Below are positions 26,769-34,899 of a stretch of DNA of 64,000 nucleotides, in pieces. This stretch comes from Actinomycetota bacterium (lineage in GTDB: Bacteria; Actinomycetota; Actinomycetes; Actinomycetales; Microbacteriaceae): NCBI GenBank assembly GCA_018268515.1, contig JAFDWK010000010.1, forward strand, positions 93,792 through 157,791. The letters run 5' to 3'. Made by a program: the position numbers and the translations under genes. Position 1 is the stretch's first letter; the number at the start of each line of letters is the position of its first letter. A model generated the notes under the pieces. It saw only the letters and a program-made list of their open reading frames with translations. It had not been told where the DNA came from and did not search any database.

Positions 26769-27569
26769 TCAGCCGCGGAGGAAACCCAATGCGGCCTCGC
26801 GGAACACCTGGGATCCCGGCGCAGTGAAGTGGTGCCGCCCCGGGATCTCGAAGAATCTGCCCTGCGGCGCTGCGTCGGCCAGCCGCCGTGACCCGTCGAT
26901 GATCGGATCCTCGGATCCGGTCGCGAACAGGATCGGCTGCCCGGGTGCGGTCGCGGGATCCGGGTCGATGGTGCGGGCCTCCCCGCGCATGCCGAGTGCG
27001 AGCGCGAGCATGACGTCGAGGTCGTTGCCGGGCACGCGCTCGGTCAGCGCGATGTAGTCGCGCGTGGCCTGATCGGTGACCGGCGTGCCGTCGGCGATGT
27101 AGGCGCGCACCTCTGCGACATCGAGCCGCTCCAGCGGGCGTCCGTCCGGGATCCCACCCAGGACCGCCCTCGGGATCCGGTCTCCGAGGTCGCGCAGCAC
27201 CTCCCAGCCCACGCGGGCACCCAGCGAATAGCCCACGTAGAGAGCCTCGTCGACCAGATAGGTGTCGAGCACCTGCTCGATGTCGGCAGCGAGCGTGCGC
27301 ATCGTGTAGTCGTCCGGCTGGCGCGGCTTCTCGCTCGCGCCGTGTCCGCGCTGGTCGATCCCGAGAACGCGGTACCCCTCGCGCTCGAGCATGCTGGCCC
27401 AGCCCGTGAGCACCCAGTTGTCGCGGGTGCTCGAGGCGAAGCCGTGCACGAGGAGCACCACGGGTGCGTCCGGATCGCCCCAGGTGTAGGTCGCGAGCCC
27501 GGTGCCCTCCCCCGCCTCGATGAGCTGCGGGCGCGGCATGGTGATCAGGTCTGCAAGATGTTCGGCCAC
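26769..27569 (-). CDS. Alpha/beta-fold hydrolase
   Basis: The enzyme has 266 residues and an alpha/beta hydrolase fold. The oxyanion region is LLVHGFASSTRDNWVLTG, the nucleophile elbow GYSLG (in ALYVGYSLGARVGWEVL), the acid is probably Asp in ATGSEDPIIDGSRRLADAAP, and the His is in EIPGRHHFTAPG. The substrate cannot be inferred; esterase or epoxide-hydrolase-like roles are both possible. Start: GTG 27569, preceded by GGGAGGGG; ATG 27539 is the alternative. It is divergent from rsmD. Confidence 0.82.
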   Translation of the reverse strand: MAEHLADLITMPRPQLIEAGEGTGLATYTWGDPDAPVVLLVHGFASSTRDNWVLTGWASMLEREGYRVLGIDQRGHGASEKPRQPDDYTMRTLAADIEQVLDTYLVDEALYVGYSLGARVGWEVLRDLGDRIPRAVLGGIPDGRPLERLDVAEVRAYIADGTPVTDQATRDYIALTERVPGNDLDVMLALALGMRGEARTIDPDPATAPGQPILFATGSEDPIIDGSRRLADAAPQGRFFEIPGRHHFTAPGSQVFREAALGFLRG

Positions 27570-27707
27570 GCTCCCATCTTGCCCCTCCCGCGGCGCGCGC
27601 GGGCGAACCCGCGCGCGTGCCACCGCGGGATACCGGGATCCGGTGGGCCCGCGTTCGGCGCGAGACCGCTGCCGGCCGGCGAACGGCGCGGCGCATAGGG
27701 TGAGCAG

Positions 27708-28289
27708 GTGACGAGAATCATCGCCGGATCGGCGGGCGGCATCCGCCTGGACGTGCCGGGGCACGGCACCCGCCCCACGAGCGACCGCGTGCGCGAATCG
27801 CTCTTCGGTGCGCTCGAGTCGATGGAGGCGATCGTCGACGCCCGGGTGCTGGACCTGTACGCCGGATCCGGCGCGCTCGGGCTGGAGGCGCTCAGCCGCG
27901 GCGCCCGCAGCGTCGTGCTCGTGGAACGCGGGCGCCCCGCGGTGGGCGTGATCCGGCGCAACGTCGCCGCGGTCGTCAGGGGGCTGGCGGGCGATGTCTC
28001 GCCGGGGTCACGGGCGAGCGTGCAGGAAGCCCCCGTGCACGCGTTCCTGGTGCGGGCCACGGGGCCGTTCGACCTGGTCTTCACCGATCCGCCGTACGAC
28101 CTGTCCGACGAGGACATGACGGCGGATCTGGTGGCGCTCGCACCGCTGCTCTCCCCCGACGCGATCGTGGTCATCGAGCGTGCGAAGCGCTCCGCACCGC
28201 CGGATCTCGCGGGCGCCGGTCTCGCGCTCATCCGAGAGAAGGTGTACGGCGACACCGCCCTGTGGTGGGCGGAGCCGGCCGCGACCTGA
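27708..28289 (+). CDS. rsmD: 16S rRNA (guanine(966)-N(2))-methyltransferase RsmD
   Basis: RsmD methylates G966 of 16S rRNA. The 193-residue protein begins TRIIAGSAGGIRLDVPG, followed by the conserved GTRPTSDRVRESLFGAL, the SAM-binding loop VLDLYAGSGALGLEALSRGA at about 50, and the catalytic FTDPPYDL (DPPY motif) at about 125. Start: GTG 27708 with AGGGTGAGCAG upstream. It converges with thiL, the stops being three bases apart. Confidence 0.95.
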   Translation: MTRIIAGSAGGIRLDVPGHGTRPTSDRVRESLFGALESMEAIVDARVLDLYAGSGALGLEALSRGARSVVLVERGRPAVGVIRRNVAAVVRGLAGDVSPGSRASVQEAPVHAFLVRATGPFDLVFTDPPYDLSDEDMTADLVALAPLLSPDAIVVIERAKRSAPPDLAGAGLALIREKVYGDTALWWAEPAAT

Positions 28290-28292
28290 CGA

Positions 28293-29327
28293 TCAGCGCG
28301 CGACGTCGGCGCCGGCGTCGCGGTACGGGTCCCAGCCGAGCGGCCCCACCGCCTCGCCATCGCACAGCACCGGGGCGTCGGGCACGGCCGCGAGGACGGC
28401 TCCGATCCGGCGGAAGCCCGGCGGCAGCGTCCCTGCGGGGAACGTCGCGAGCAGCGCATGATCCTCGCCGCCGCCCAGTGCGCGGCGCGGGTGCGCACCG
28501 AGCGCCGCCTGCTCCAGGGCGATCGTCACGCCCGAGGCCTCGGCCATCCGCCCGGCGTCCAGGGCGAGGCCGTCGGAGACGTCCATCATCGCCGTCGCAC
28601 CGGCGATCGCGGCGACCGGCCCCAGCCCGATCGGCGGCACCGGACGCAGCTGCGCCGCGATCGCATCGGCCTCGCCCGCGGCCAGCGCGGCGGCGTCGAC
28701 GGGGATCGCCGCCCCGTCGGGGTGGAAGCGCCGGAACAGCACGGACAGGCCGTGCGCGGCGTGGCCCATCTCCCCGGCGAGTGCGACCTCGTCACCCACC
28801 CGTGCTCCGGCCCGCGTGACCGCCGCGCGGCCCTCCAGGTCGCCCAAGGCGGTGACCGCGATCATGAGGGTCGCCGAGACCGTCAGGTCGCCGCCGACCA
28901 CCGCGCAGCCGGGCGCCAGCGCGGCGCAGGCGTCGCGGAAGCCGTCGGCGAGGGCCGACACGAACGACAGCCGTCGGTCCTTCGGCACCGCGAGCGCCAC
29001 GAGCAGCGCGGTGGGCCGCGCCCCCATCGCCGCGACGTCGGCGAGGTTGACCGCCGCCGACTTCCAGCCCAGGTCGTAGCCGCTGGACCACGCCGCGCGG
29101 AAGTCGGGCCCCTCGACGAGCGTGTCGGTGGTCGCGACGACGGATCCGGATGGCGCCGCGATCACGGCCGCGTCGTCACCCGGTCCGAGCAGCGCGTCCG
29201 CCCCCGCGGGGGTGCGCGCCAGGATCGTGCGCAGTACGCGGCCCTCGCTCACCTCGCCGATCGTCGGGTCGTCGGATCCGGATCCGTCCGCGGCCGCGTC
29301 GGATCCCGGAGCTGAAAGGTCCACCAT
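28293..29327 (-). CDS. thiL: Thiamine-monophosphate kinase
   Basis: ThiL phosphorylates thiamine monophosphate to the active cofactor thiamine diphosphate. The 344-residue protein has the AIRS/PurM fold with the N-terminal GPGDDAAVI metal/ATP loop at about residue 45, TTDTLVEGPDF, GYDLGWKSAAVNLADVAAMG at about 85, VVGGDLTVS, MMDVSDGLALDAGRMAEASG and GGGEDHALLATFP. The first 20 residues are an acidic low-complexity extension. Start: ATG 29327, only 23 bases from the divergent lipoprotein gene. Confidence 0.94.
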   Translation of the reverse strand: MVDLSAPGSDAAADGSGSDDPTIGEVSEGRVLRTILARTPAGADALLGPGDDAAVIAAPSGSVVATTDTLVEGPDFRAAWSSGYDLGWKSAAVNLADVAAMGARPTALLVALAVPKDRRLSFVSALADGFRDACAALAPGCAVVGGDLTVSATLMIAVTALGDLEGRAAVTRAGARVGDEVALAGEMGHAAHGLSVLFRRFHPDGAAIPVDAAALAAGEADAIAAQLRPVPPIGLGPVAAIAGATAMMDVSDGLALDAGRMAEASGVTIALEQAALGAHPRRALGGGEDHALLATFPAGTLPPGFRRIGAVLAAVPDAPVLCDGEAVGPLGWDPYRDAGADVAR

Positions 29328-29350
29328 GCTCTCAACGGTAGCCTGGAGGG

Positions 29351-29878
29351 ATGCCCCGTCGTCTCGCCGTCGCCACCGTCCTCGTGCTCGCGGCGGGGCT
29401 GCTGGCGGGATGCAGCTCGACCGTGCACCTGAACCCCGCGGACGACGCGAACGACCCGCGCTGCGCCGATGTGACGGTGCGGCTGACGAACGTGCCGTCG
29501 ATCGACGGGCACGACCGGCGCTGGACCGACGCCCAGTCGACAGCGGCCTGGGGCGATCCGGCGGTCGTGCTGCTCACCTGCGGTCTGCCCGAGGCGGAGC
29601 CGACGAGCACCCTGCAGTGCATCTCGCTGCAGGGCATCGACTGGCTCGTGGACGATTCGAAGAGTCCGTATCTGACGCTCACCACCTACGGGCGCAAGCC
29701 CGCCGTGCAGCTGTACATCAACAGCAAGCCCGACGAGCCGAACAAGGGCGTGAGCGCCAACGACGTCATCGGCAACAAGAGCCTCGCCGCGGCGATCGCC
29801 ACGATCCCCGCCACGCACCAGTGCACGGCGCGGCCCGGCGCGGACACAGCCACGCCCGCTCCGACCCCGACGAACTGA
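29351..29878 (+). CDS. DUF3515-type lipoprotein
   Basis: This 175-residue lipoprotein has a 21-residue signal peptide ending in the lipobox LLAGC (Cys 21), so it is anchored to the outer face of the membrane. The mature part has several Cys residues (RCADVTVRL, LLTCGLPEAE, LQCISLQGIDW, HQCTARPG) that may form disulfides, and a Thr/Pro/Ala-rich tail. It matches the actinobacterial DUF3515 family, whose genes are usually found beside thiL and ddl. Function is unknown. Here about 5 kb of accessory genes separate it from ddl. Confidence 0.82.
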   Translation: MPRRLAVATVLVLAAGLLAGCSSTVHLNPADDANDPRCADVTVRLTNVPSIDGHDRRWTDAQSTAAWGDPAVVLLTCGLPEAEPTSTLQCISLQGIDWLVDDSKSPYLTLTTYGRKPAVQLYINSKPDEPNKGVSANDVIGNKSLAAAIATIPATHQCTARPGADTATPAPTPTN

Positions 29879-29900
29879 CGCGCCCTCACCGACTCCCGCG

Positions 29901-30476
29901 TCAGGCCGCGCTCTCGTGCTCCACGCGGATGAGCGTCGAGTCGGCCTGAGCAGTCGGCTGCGGATCCACGTCGTCCCAGGGACGTTGCAGCAGGATCTCC
30001 GCGATCGCCGGGATCCAGATGAGCGTGGCCAGCTGAATCGTCAGCCATGCGTCGTGCGGTGTGGTCATGCCGACCACGAACGCGGCGGCGACCGGCACGC
30101 CGATCAGCAGGATCAGCGAAGGGATCCCCGCGAGCAGCCGCACCCAGCGCCGGCTCCGACGGGAGAACAGGAACCCGGCGCCGATGAAGGCGCCGAGCAG
30201 CGGCAGCGTGGCCGGATCCGCCAGCATCGCGATAGGCGCAAGCGCCAGCCACGCCGCTCCCCGCGTCCGGCCTGCGATCCGCCGCGCGAACGCCCATCCG
30301 AGGAGCGCCCCCATGCCGGTGCCCGGTATCAGGATGAACACGAACGTCCCCAGCCAGTGGAACTCCGACTCGAACCCCGCCAGCTGCGCCATCATCCCGC
30401 GCATCGACGCGGCCCAGGCGAGACCTCCGACCGCGCCGATCGCGATCGTCGTCGCCGTCCGTGACGTGCCGGTCAT
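29901..30476 (-). CDS. Hypothetical membrane protein downstream of the multicopper oxidase
   Basis: The 191-residue protein has five or six predicted transmembrane helices (for example FVFILIPGTGMGALLGWAFA, WLALAPIAMLADPATLPLLG, SLILLIGVPVAAAFVVGM) and an acidic C-terminal tail. I do not recognise the family. It starts at ATG 30476, 37 bases after the multicopper oxidase stop, and is probably the last gene of that operon. A role in copper handling or oxidase assembly is only a guess from context. Confidence 0.72.
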   Translation of the reverse strand: MTGTSRTATTIAIGAVGGLAWAASMRGMMAQLAGFESEFHWLGTFVFILIPGTGMGALLGWAFARRIAGRTRGAAWLALAPIAMLADPATLPLLGAFIGAGFLFSRRSRRWVRLLAGIPSLILLIGVPVAAAFVVGMTTPHDAWLTIQLATLIWIPAIAEILLQRPWDDVDPQPTAQADSTLIRVEHESAA

Positions 30477-30513
30477 GTCCCTGTCCTTTCTTCTCGTCCC
30501 GGATCCGCTCGGA

Positions 30514-31971
30514 TCATTCGGGGCGATTCGCAGACGAGCCGTCCATCAGAAACGGCGTGGTCACGCCCGCATAGGCGAGATGCGCGATCAGCCCGTCCAC
30601 CGCGTGCGGCAGGTCGTGGCAGTGATCGGCCCAGATGCCGGGGTTGTCGGCGACGAACGCGATCTCATACGACTCCCCGGGCTGCACGCCGATCGTGTCG
30701 GCCCACCACGGCGCCCCGGTGGCGACGCGGCCGTCACGGGACAGCACCGCCACATGGTGGCCGTGCAGATGCATCGGGTGAACCTCGGAACTGTCGTTGC
30801 GGATCCGCATCCGCACGACGTCCCCCTCCGCGACCTCGAACATCGGCACGTCGGGGTACATCCGGCCGTTGATCGTCCAGAACCAGCCCGGCCGGCCGTC
30901 GATGAAGCCGACGCGGCGGCCGATGATGTAGTCGAAGGTGCGGTTGGCGCGCTGCGGGTCGAAACCGAGGGGCGCCGGCGTGCCGTAGGCGAGCAGGTCG
31001 AGCGCCTCAGAGGGCTGCTCGGCGCGTACGGGCGTCGTCGCCGGGTCACCGAGGATCACGCTGAGCGCCCCGCCCGTATGCAATCGGACCGCGCCCGTCT
31101 CCGGCGCGGTGAGGACGATGTCGGCGCGTCCTCCCGCGGGCACGACGACCATGCGTCCCGACACGTCCCCAGGCTCGTGCCACTCGCGTCCGTCGACCGC
31201 GACCACGCGGAACGAGGCGGCCGACCATACCGACGCGGATCCGTTGTCGGTGTTGACGACGCGCACCCGCGCCGTCGCGCCCGGCGCCGCCGTCACAGGC
31301 AGATCCGCCACCTCGCCGTTCAGGGTGTGCTGACCGTCGTAGAGGTGCAGCACGGCGACGACGTCGGTCGTGACCATCGGCGCGGGATCCGCATCCGATT
31401 CGATCACCACCGCACCGAGGAGGCCTCCGACGACCTGCTCATGCGAGACCTGGTGCGAGTGGTACCAGTACGTGCCGGGGTGCGTCGCGACGAACCGGTA
31501 CAGGAACGTCTCCCCCGGTCGCACCGCGTTCTGGGTGACCCCGGCGACGCCGTCGGCCGCGCACGGCACCTCCACGCCGTGCCAGTGCAGGGTGGCGCCG
31601 TCGGAGACCGTCTCGTTGACGAGCTCCACCTCGACGAGCTGCCCCTGCCGAGCGCGCAGCACGGGTCCGGGCGACGCGCCGTTCACCGTGAAGCCGTCCA
31701 CCGTGCGCCCGCCGCGGATCCTGATGTGCTCCCGGCGGGCCGTGAGCCGCACACGCACGTCGGCGGCCCGATGCGGGTCGGCGGTGAGCGTCTCGACGCT
31801 GACCGGGCCGCCTGCCAGGCCCCGCATCCCGCCCATCGGGTGACCACCCATCGTCAGGACCGAGTGCTCCCCGATCAATGTGCGACTCCACAGCACCGCC
31901 CCCAGGCCCGCGACGGCCGTCGAGGCCGCGCCGATCACGAAGCCTCGCAGCACGCTACGCCTGGACGGCAT
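30514..31971 (-). CDS. Multicopper oxidase with Tat signal
   Basis: This is a 485-residue laccase-like enzyme that oxidises substrates (or Cu+) and reduces oxygen to water outside the cytoplasm. All four copper-binding motifs are visible: HWHGVEV at 129-135, HSHQVSH at 171-177, HPMHLHGHH at about 398, and HCHDLPH at 450-456. The residue ten after the type 1 Cys is Leu, not Met, which in laccases goes with a higher redox potential. The N-terminus SRRSVLRGFVIGAAS is a twin-arginine signal. The start overlaps the upstream membrane-protein gene by 17 bases, so the two are coupled. Confidence 0.92.
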   Translation of the reverse strand: MPSRRSVLRGFVIGAASTAVAGLGAVLWSRTLIGEHSVLTMGGHPMGGMRGLAGGPVSVETLTADPHRAADVRVRLTARREHIRIRGGRTVDGFTVNGASPGPVLRARQGQLVEVELVNETVSDGATLHWHGVEVPCAADGVAGVTQNAVRPGETFLYRFVATHPGTYWYHSHQVSHEQVVGGLLGAVVIESDADPAPMVTTDVVAVLHLYDGQHTLNGEVADLPVTAAPGATARVRVVNTDNGSASVWSAASFRVVAVDGREWHEPGDVSGRMVVVPAGGRADIVLTAPETGAVRLHTGGALSVILGDPATTPVRAEQPSEALDLLAYGTPAPLGFDPQRANRTFDYIIGRRVGFIDGRPGWFWTINGRMYPDVPMFEVAEGDVVRMRIRNDSSEVHPMHLHGHHVAVLSRDGRVATGAPWWADTIGVQPGESYEIAFVADNPGIWADHCHDLPHAVDGLIAHLAYAGVTTPFLMDGSSANRPE

Positions 31972-32476
31972 CCCTGGGCTCGGTTCCCGCAGAGGCCGCT
32001 GTCGCCGCCGTCCCCGCGGCGGTCGGCACGGTCTCGTGCCGGGGCGGGGTCCGTCGCGCCTTCAGTGCCGTCACGATCGCGACCAGCAGGATCGCCAGCG
32101 CGTTCACGCCGTGCAGGATGCCGAGGTACGGCAGGTCGAACATGGAGAACGCGATCACGATCTGCAGCGCCACCAGCCCCACGACGAGCAGCGCCCACAG
32201 CTTCGGCCCCCTTCCCCGTACGAAGAACGACGCGATGAACAGCAGCAGCGCGATCACCGGCAGCACCATCATGCCGTTCATCGCATGCACCGCTTCGCCC
32301 TCGACCCCGACGAACGTCGTCGTCCCGCCCTGCGCGCTCTCCACGAACGCCTTGTCGATCACCCCACCGCTGTCGACCAGATGATCCTCACCGACCTTCG
32401 CGAAGGCGATCGCCGCAACCTGCACGACCACGCCCGCGGCGACCAGCCAGGCGAGCACGAGATACACCCTGCGCAT
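31955..32476 (-). CDS. Membrane protein, possibly DUF6220-like
   Basis: The 173-residue protein has four predicted transmembrane helices (VYLVLAWLVAAGVVVQVAAI, MVLPVIALLLFIASFFV, LWALLVVGLVALQIVIAFSM, NALAILLVAIVTAL) and His residues next to helices (AVHAMNGMM, GILHGVNAL) that could bind heme or copper. The four-helix, His-containing layout resembles DUF6220. An Ala/Thr-rich tail overlaps the oxidase gene. Start: ATG 32476, after GGGGGCGGGAATC; an in-frame extension to 32545 would cross the palindromic operator-like region. It is the first gene of the multicopper oxidase operon. Confidence 0.72.
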   Translation of the reverse strand: MRRVYLVLAWLVAAGVVVQVAAIAFAKVGEDHLVDSGGVIDKAFVESAQGGTTTFVGVEGEAVHAMNGMMVLPVIALLLFIASFFVRGRGPKLWALLVVGLVALQIVIAFSMFDLPYLGILHGVNALAILLVAIVTALKARRTPPRHETVPTAAGTAATAASAGTEPRDAVQA

Positions 32477-32534
32477 GATTCCCGCCCCCTTCCACACGCC
32501 GCATCGTGCGGCATGCTCCCGTTCTACCAGCGGC

Positions 32535-32570
32535 CGATCCGGCATGCCGGATCGTTTCCGCGCGGGAAAC
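32535..32570. promoter_or_regulatory. 20-bp perfect palindrome plus second dyad between LysR and the oxidase operon
   Basis: CGATCCGGCATGCCGGATCG (32535-32554) is a perfect palindrome and is followed at once by GTTTCC-GCGCG-GGAAAC (32554-32570). They lie 59 bases before the ATG of the oxidase operon and 21 bases after the LysR stop. They could be an operator for the operon or a tandem terminator for the LysR gene; no U tract favours the operator reading. Confidence 0.45.
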
Positions 32571-32590
32571 AGGCCCGGCCGCGGGGCGGA

Positions 32591-33514
32591 TCAACGCGGG
32601 CGGGAATGCGCCGCGCGGGTGATCGTCTCCGTGAAGTCCACGAACAGCGCGACCATGGCGAGAAGCTCCGGCCTCGCGTCGGTGGACCTATGGTGCATGT
32701 AGTACCAGCACGCCGGCACGCCGTCCAGAGCGACCGCTCGCAGGGCGGGAGGGAGCGCGGCGGCCAGGGCTGCGGGAATCACCGTGATCCCCGCTCCGGT
32801 GAGCAGCTGCCCCGCGACGTCGGAGGTCCGTGATGCGGCCAGGCGCACCAGGGAAGCCTGCGCGAGCGGACGGACATCGGCCAGCACGAACGGATCCATG
32901 TAGCTCGCCGGCAGCTCCGGCGTGTACAGCAGCGGCTGGTGGGCGTACTCTGCCACCGGCACGCTGTGCCGATAGGTGTACGGATGGCCTGTGGGGACAA
33001 GACCTACGCGCCTCAGTTCCCCGAGCCGTGTCGAGGTCACGCCCGGAGTCTCGGAGACCCCGAAGGTGAGCACCGCATCCACCGCTCCCTCGACCAGATC
33101 CGGATCCAGACGTCCGAAAAGGGTGGGCACGAGAACGACGCCCACGCCGGCATGGGCATGCGACAGAGCGAGTTCGAGCGTTGCGAGCGCGGCCGGCATG
33201 AGCGGGGCGACCGCGTCCACCCCGGCGGGAACCGCCACCCGCAGGCGCGTCGTGGGCTCGGCGACGGCTGCGAGCTGAGCGGCCTGCGCGGCTTCCAGCA
33301 CCCGCGGCGCGAACTGGACGAACCGGCGTCCCGCGGCGGTGAGCCCGATGACGCCGCCCGAATCGCGCTCGATGAGCGGGATGCCGAGCTCCGTCTCCAG
33401 TCGCTGCACCCGCTTGCTGATCGCGGAGATCGTCACGCCGAGCTCGGCCGCCGCCCGGCCGAAATGCCGGTGCTGGACCACCGAGAGGAACGCGGTCAAC
33501 GCATTGATGTCCAC
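32591..33514 (-). CDS. LysR-family transcriptional regulator
   Basis: The protein has 307 residues, the normal length of a LysR regulator. A winged helix-turn-helix (residues 1-60; LTAFLSVVQHRHFGRAAAEL, GVTISAISKRVQRLETELGI) is followed by a two-lobed effector domain beginning TTRLRVAVPAGVDAVAPLMP. Start: GTG 33514 with GGGAGGATGC upstream. It is divergent from the FAD monooxygenase with a 124-base intergenic region that holds a 14-bp direct repeat, the textbook arrangement for a LysR activator and its target. The inducer is unknown, likely the monooxygenase substrate. Confidence 0.9.
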   Translation of the reverse strand: MDINALTAFLSVVQHRHFGRAAAELGVTISAISKRVQRLETELGIPLIERDSGGVIGLTAAGRRFVQFAPRVLEAAQAAQLAAVAEPTTRLRVAVPAGVDAVAPLMPAALATLELALSHAHAGVGVVLVPTLFGRLDPDLVEGAVDAVLTFGVSETPGVTSTRLGELRRVGLVPTGHPYTYRHSVPVAEYAHQPLLYTPELPASYMDPFVLADVRPLAQASLVRLAASRTSDVAGQLLTGAGITVIPAALAAALPPALRAVALDGVPACWYYMHHRSTDARPELLAMVALFVDFTETITRAAHSRPR

Positions 33515-33535
33515 CGCATCCTCCCTCGGAGAGTG

Positions 33536-33572
33536 TTCCGCAGAGCGCCAGAATGCCCTTCCGCGGAGCGCC
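33536..33572. promoter_or_regulatory. Direct repeat, candidate LysR binding sites
   Basis: TTCCGCAGAGCGCC (33536-33549) and TTCCGCGGAGCGCC (33559-33572) differ at one base and start 23 bases apart, about two helical turns. They lie between the divergent start codons, upstream of the candidate monooxygenase promoter. Assignment to the LysR protein is inferred from position. Confidence 0.45.
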
Positions 33573-33602
33573 GCACAAGACGACGACGGCGAACCCGATC
33601 GG

Positions 33603-33632
33603 TTGACGTGCGGCGACCCGTCGTCACAGACT
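33603..33632 (+). promoter_or_regulatory. Candidate promoter of the FAD monooxygenase (leaderless)
   Basis: TTGACG at 33603-33608 is followed, after 18 bases, by a weak -10 CAGACT at 33627-33632. Transcription would then begin at or next to the ATG at 33639, giving a leaderless mRNA. That fits the absence of any ribosome-binding site before this gene. Confidence 0.4.
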
Positions 33633-33638
33633 GGCGCC

Positions 33639-34841
33639 ATGGTCACCGAGTCGCGCACGTCACGACCAGAAGTCGCGATCGTCGGCGCGGGACCGGTCGG
33701 TCTGCTGCTGGCCGGAGAGCTGGCCGGCAGCGGGATCCGGGTGATCGTGCTGGAACGCTCCGAAGCCGCTTCCGACGCGCCCCGCGCGAACGGCGTCGTC
33801 GGGCGATCCGCTGTCGATCTCGCGCGCCGCGGTGTGCTGAAGGATACGCGTCTCCGCGTCCTCGCAGTGCCGCGCTTCTCCTTCGGCCCGCTCGTGCTGC
33901 GCCTGGGCCTGCGCGGGCCGCTGCACATCCTGCCTGTACCGCAGCGCCGGCTCGAGCAGCTGCTGGAGACGCGTGCCACACGCCTCGGCGCCGAGATCCT
34001 GCGCGGACACGAGGTCACTACGGTCGCACAGAGTGAGGACGCGGCGAGGCTCGAGATCCGCCACGACGGCTCGGCACTCACGATGACGGCCGACTATGCG
34101 ATCGGCTGCGACGGCGCACACAGCCTCGTACGCCACGCCGCCGGCATCGCGTTCCCCGGCCTGACCGATGACGACATCTCCCGGATCGCCCGCGTGACCA
34201 TCCCGCGCGGACGGATCTCACGCACCCGGGGCGGCTTCGACATCCCCGGCGTCGGGCCGGTCTCGGCGATGCACCCGCAGCGCATGCCGGGCGGGTCGTT
34301 CTCGATCGCCCCGGCCGCGGCCCTGGACAGGACGGCCCCGCGCGACCTCTATCTGATCAGCACGCGCGAGACCCGCGGCGACACCGCCGCGCAGGATCCC
34401 CTGCCTGTCGAGGAGCTCCGCGCGAGCCTGCGCCGTGTCCTCGGCACGGATCTGCCCTTCGCCGACGCCTCGAACGCACGCAGCGTGGTGGGCAACTGCA
34501 GACTCGCGACCGCCTACCGGAGCGGCAGGCTGCTGCTCGCCGGCGACGCCGCACACGTCTTCAACGCCGGCGGCGCCAGCCTCAACGTCGGGTTCCAGGA
34601 TGCGTTCGCCCTGTCTGCGGCCCTGACCGCGGTCCTGCGCCAGTGTGCCGCGGAGACCGAGCTGGACGCGTACGCCGACACCCGGCACGCGGCGGGCGAA
34701 CGCGCGATCGACCACACCCGGATCCAGGCGGCGCTCAGCGCGGACGACGAGAACGCGCGCGCCCTGAACACCGTGATCACGGCGCTGCTCTCCCGCCGTT
34801 CCGGCGCGCGCACGCTCGCACGACTGCTCGAAGAAGGTTAG
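33639..34841 (+). CDS. FAD-dependent monooxygenase (aromatic hydroxylase type)
   Basis: The 400-residue flavoprotein is of the PHBH/polyketide-hydroxylase family, which hydroxylates aromatic rings using NAD(P)H and O2. The FAD-binding GxGxxG motif is VAIVGAGPVGLLLAGELAGS at residues 11-30, the DG motif AIGCDGAHSLVRHAAG at about 150, and the second FAD motif LLLAGDAAHVFNAGGASLNV at about 300. It lacks the C-terminal thioredoxin-like domain of longer family members. Start: ATG 33639, no ribosome-binding site (see the promoter entry). It is divergent from the LysR regulator; substrate unknown. Confidence 0.88.
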   Translation: MVTESRTSRPEVAIVGAGPVGLLLAGELAGSGIRVIVLERSEAASDAPRANGVVGRSAVDLARRGVLKDTRLRVLAVPRFSFGPLVLRLGLRGPLHILPVPQRRLEQLLETRATRLGAEILRGHEVTTVAQSEDAARLEIRHDGSALTMTADYAIGCDGAHSLVRHAAGIAFPGLTDDDISRIARVTIPRGRISRTRGGFDIPGVGPVSAMHPQRMPGGSFSIAPAAALDRTAPRDLYLISTRETRGDTAAQDPLPVEELRASLRRVLGTDLPFADASNARSVVGNCRLATAYRSGRLLLAGDAAHVFNAGGASLNVGFQDAFALSAALTAVLRQCAAETELDAYADTRHAAGERAIDHTRIQAALSADDENARALNTVITALLSRRSGARTLARLLEEG

Positions 34842-34859
34842 ACGCCCTCCCCGGGCGTC
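34841..34859. terminator. Hairpin between convergent monooxygenase and ddl
   Basis: A 7-bp stem GACGCCC/GGGCGTC with a five-base loop TCCCC starts on the last base of the monooxygenase stop codon. It can act for both converging genes; no U tract follows. Confidence 0.5.
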
Positions 34860-34899
34860 GGCCGACCAGGGAAGGCCGCCCCTCAGGCCCGCACCGCGA

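Noticed and set aside
29901-34841. A secondary-metabolite gene cluster
   Set aside because: No polyketide, peptide or terpene synthase is present; only two oxidoreductases and a regulator.
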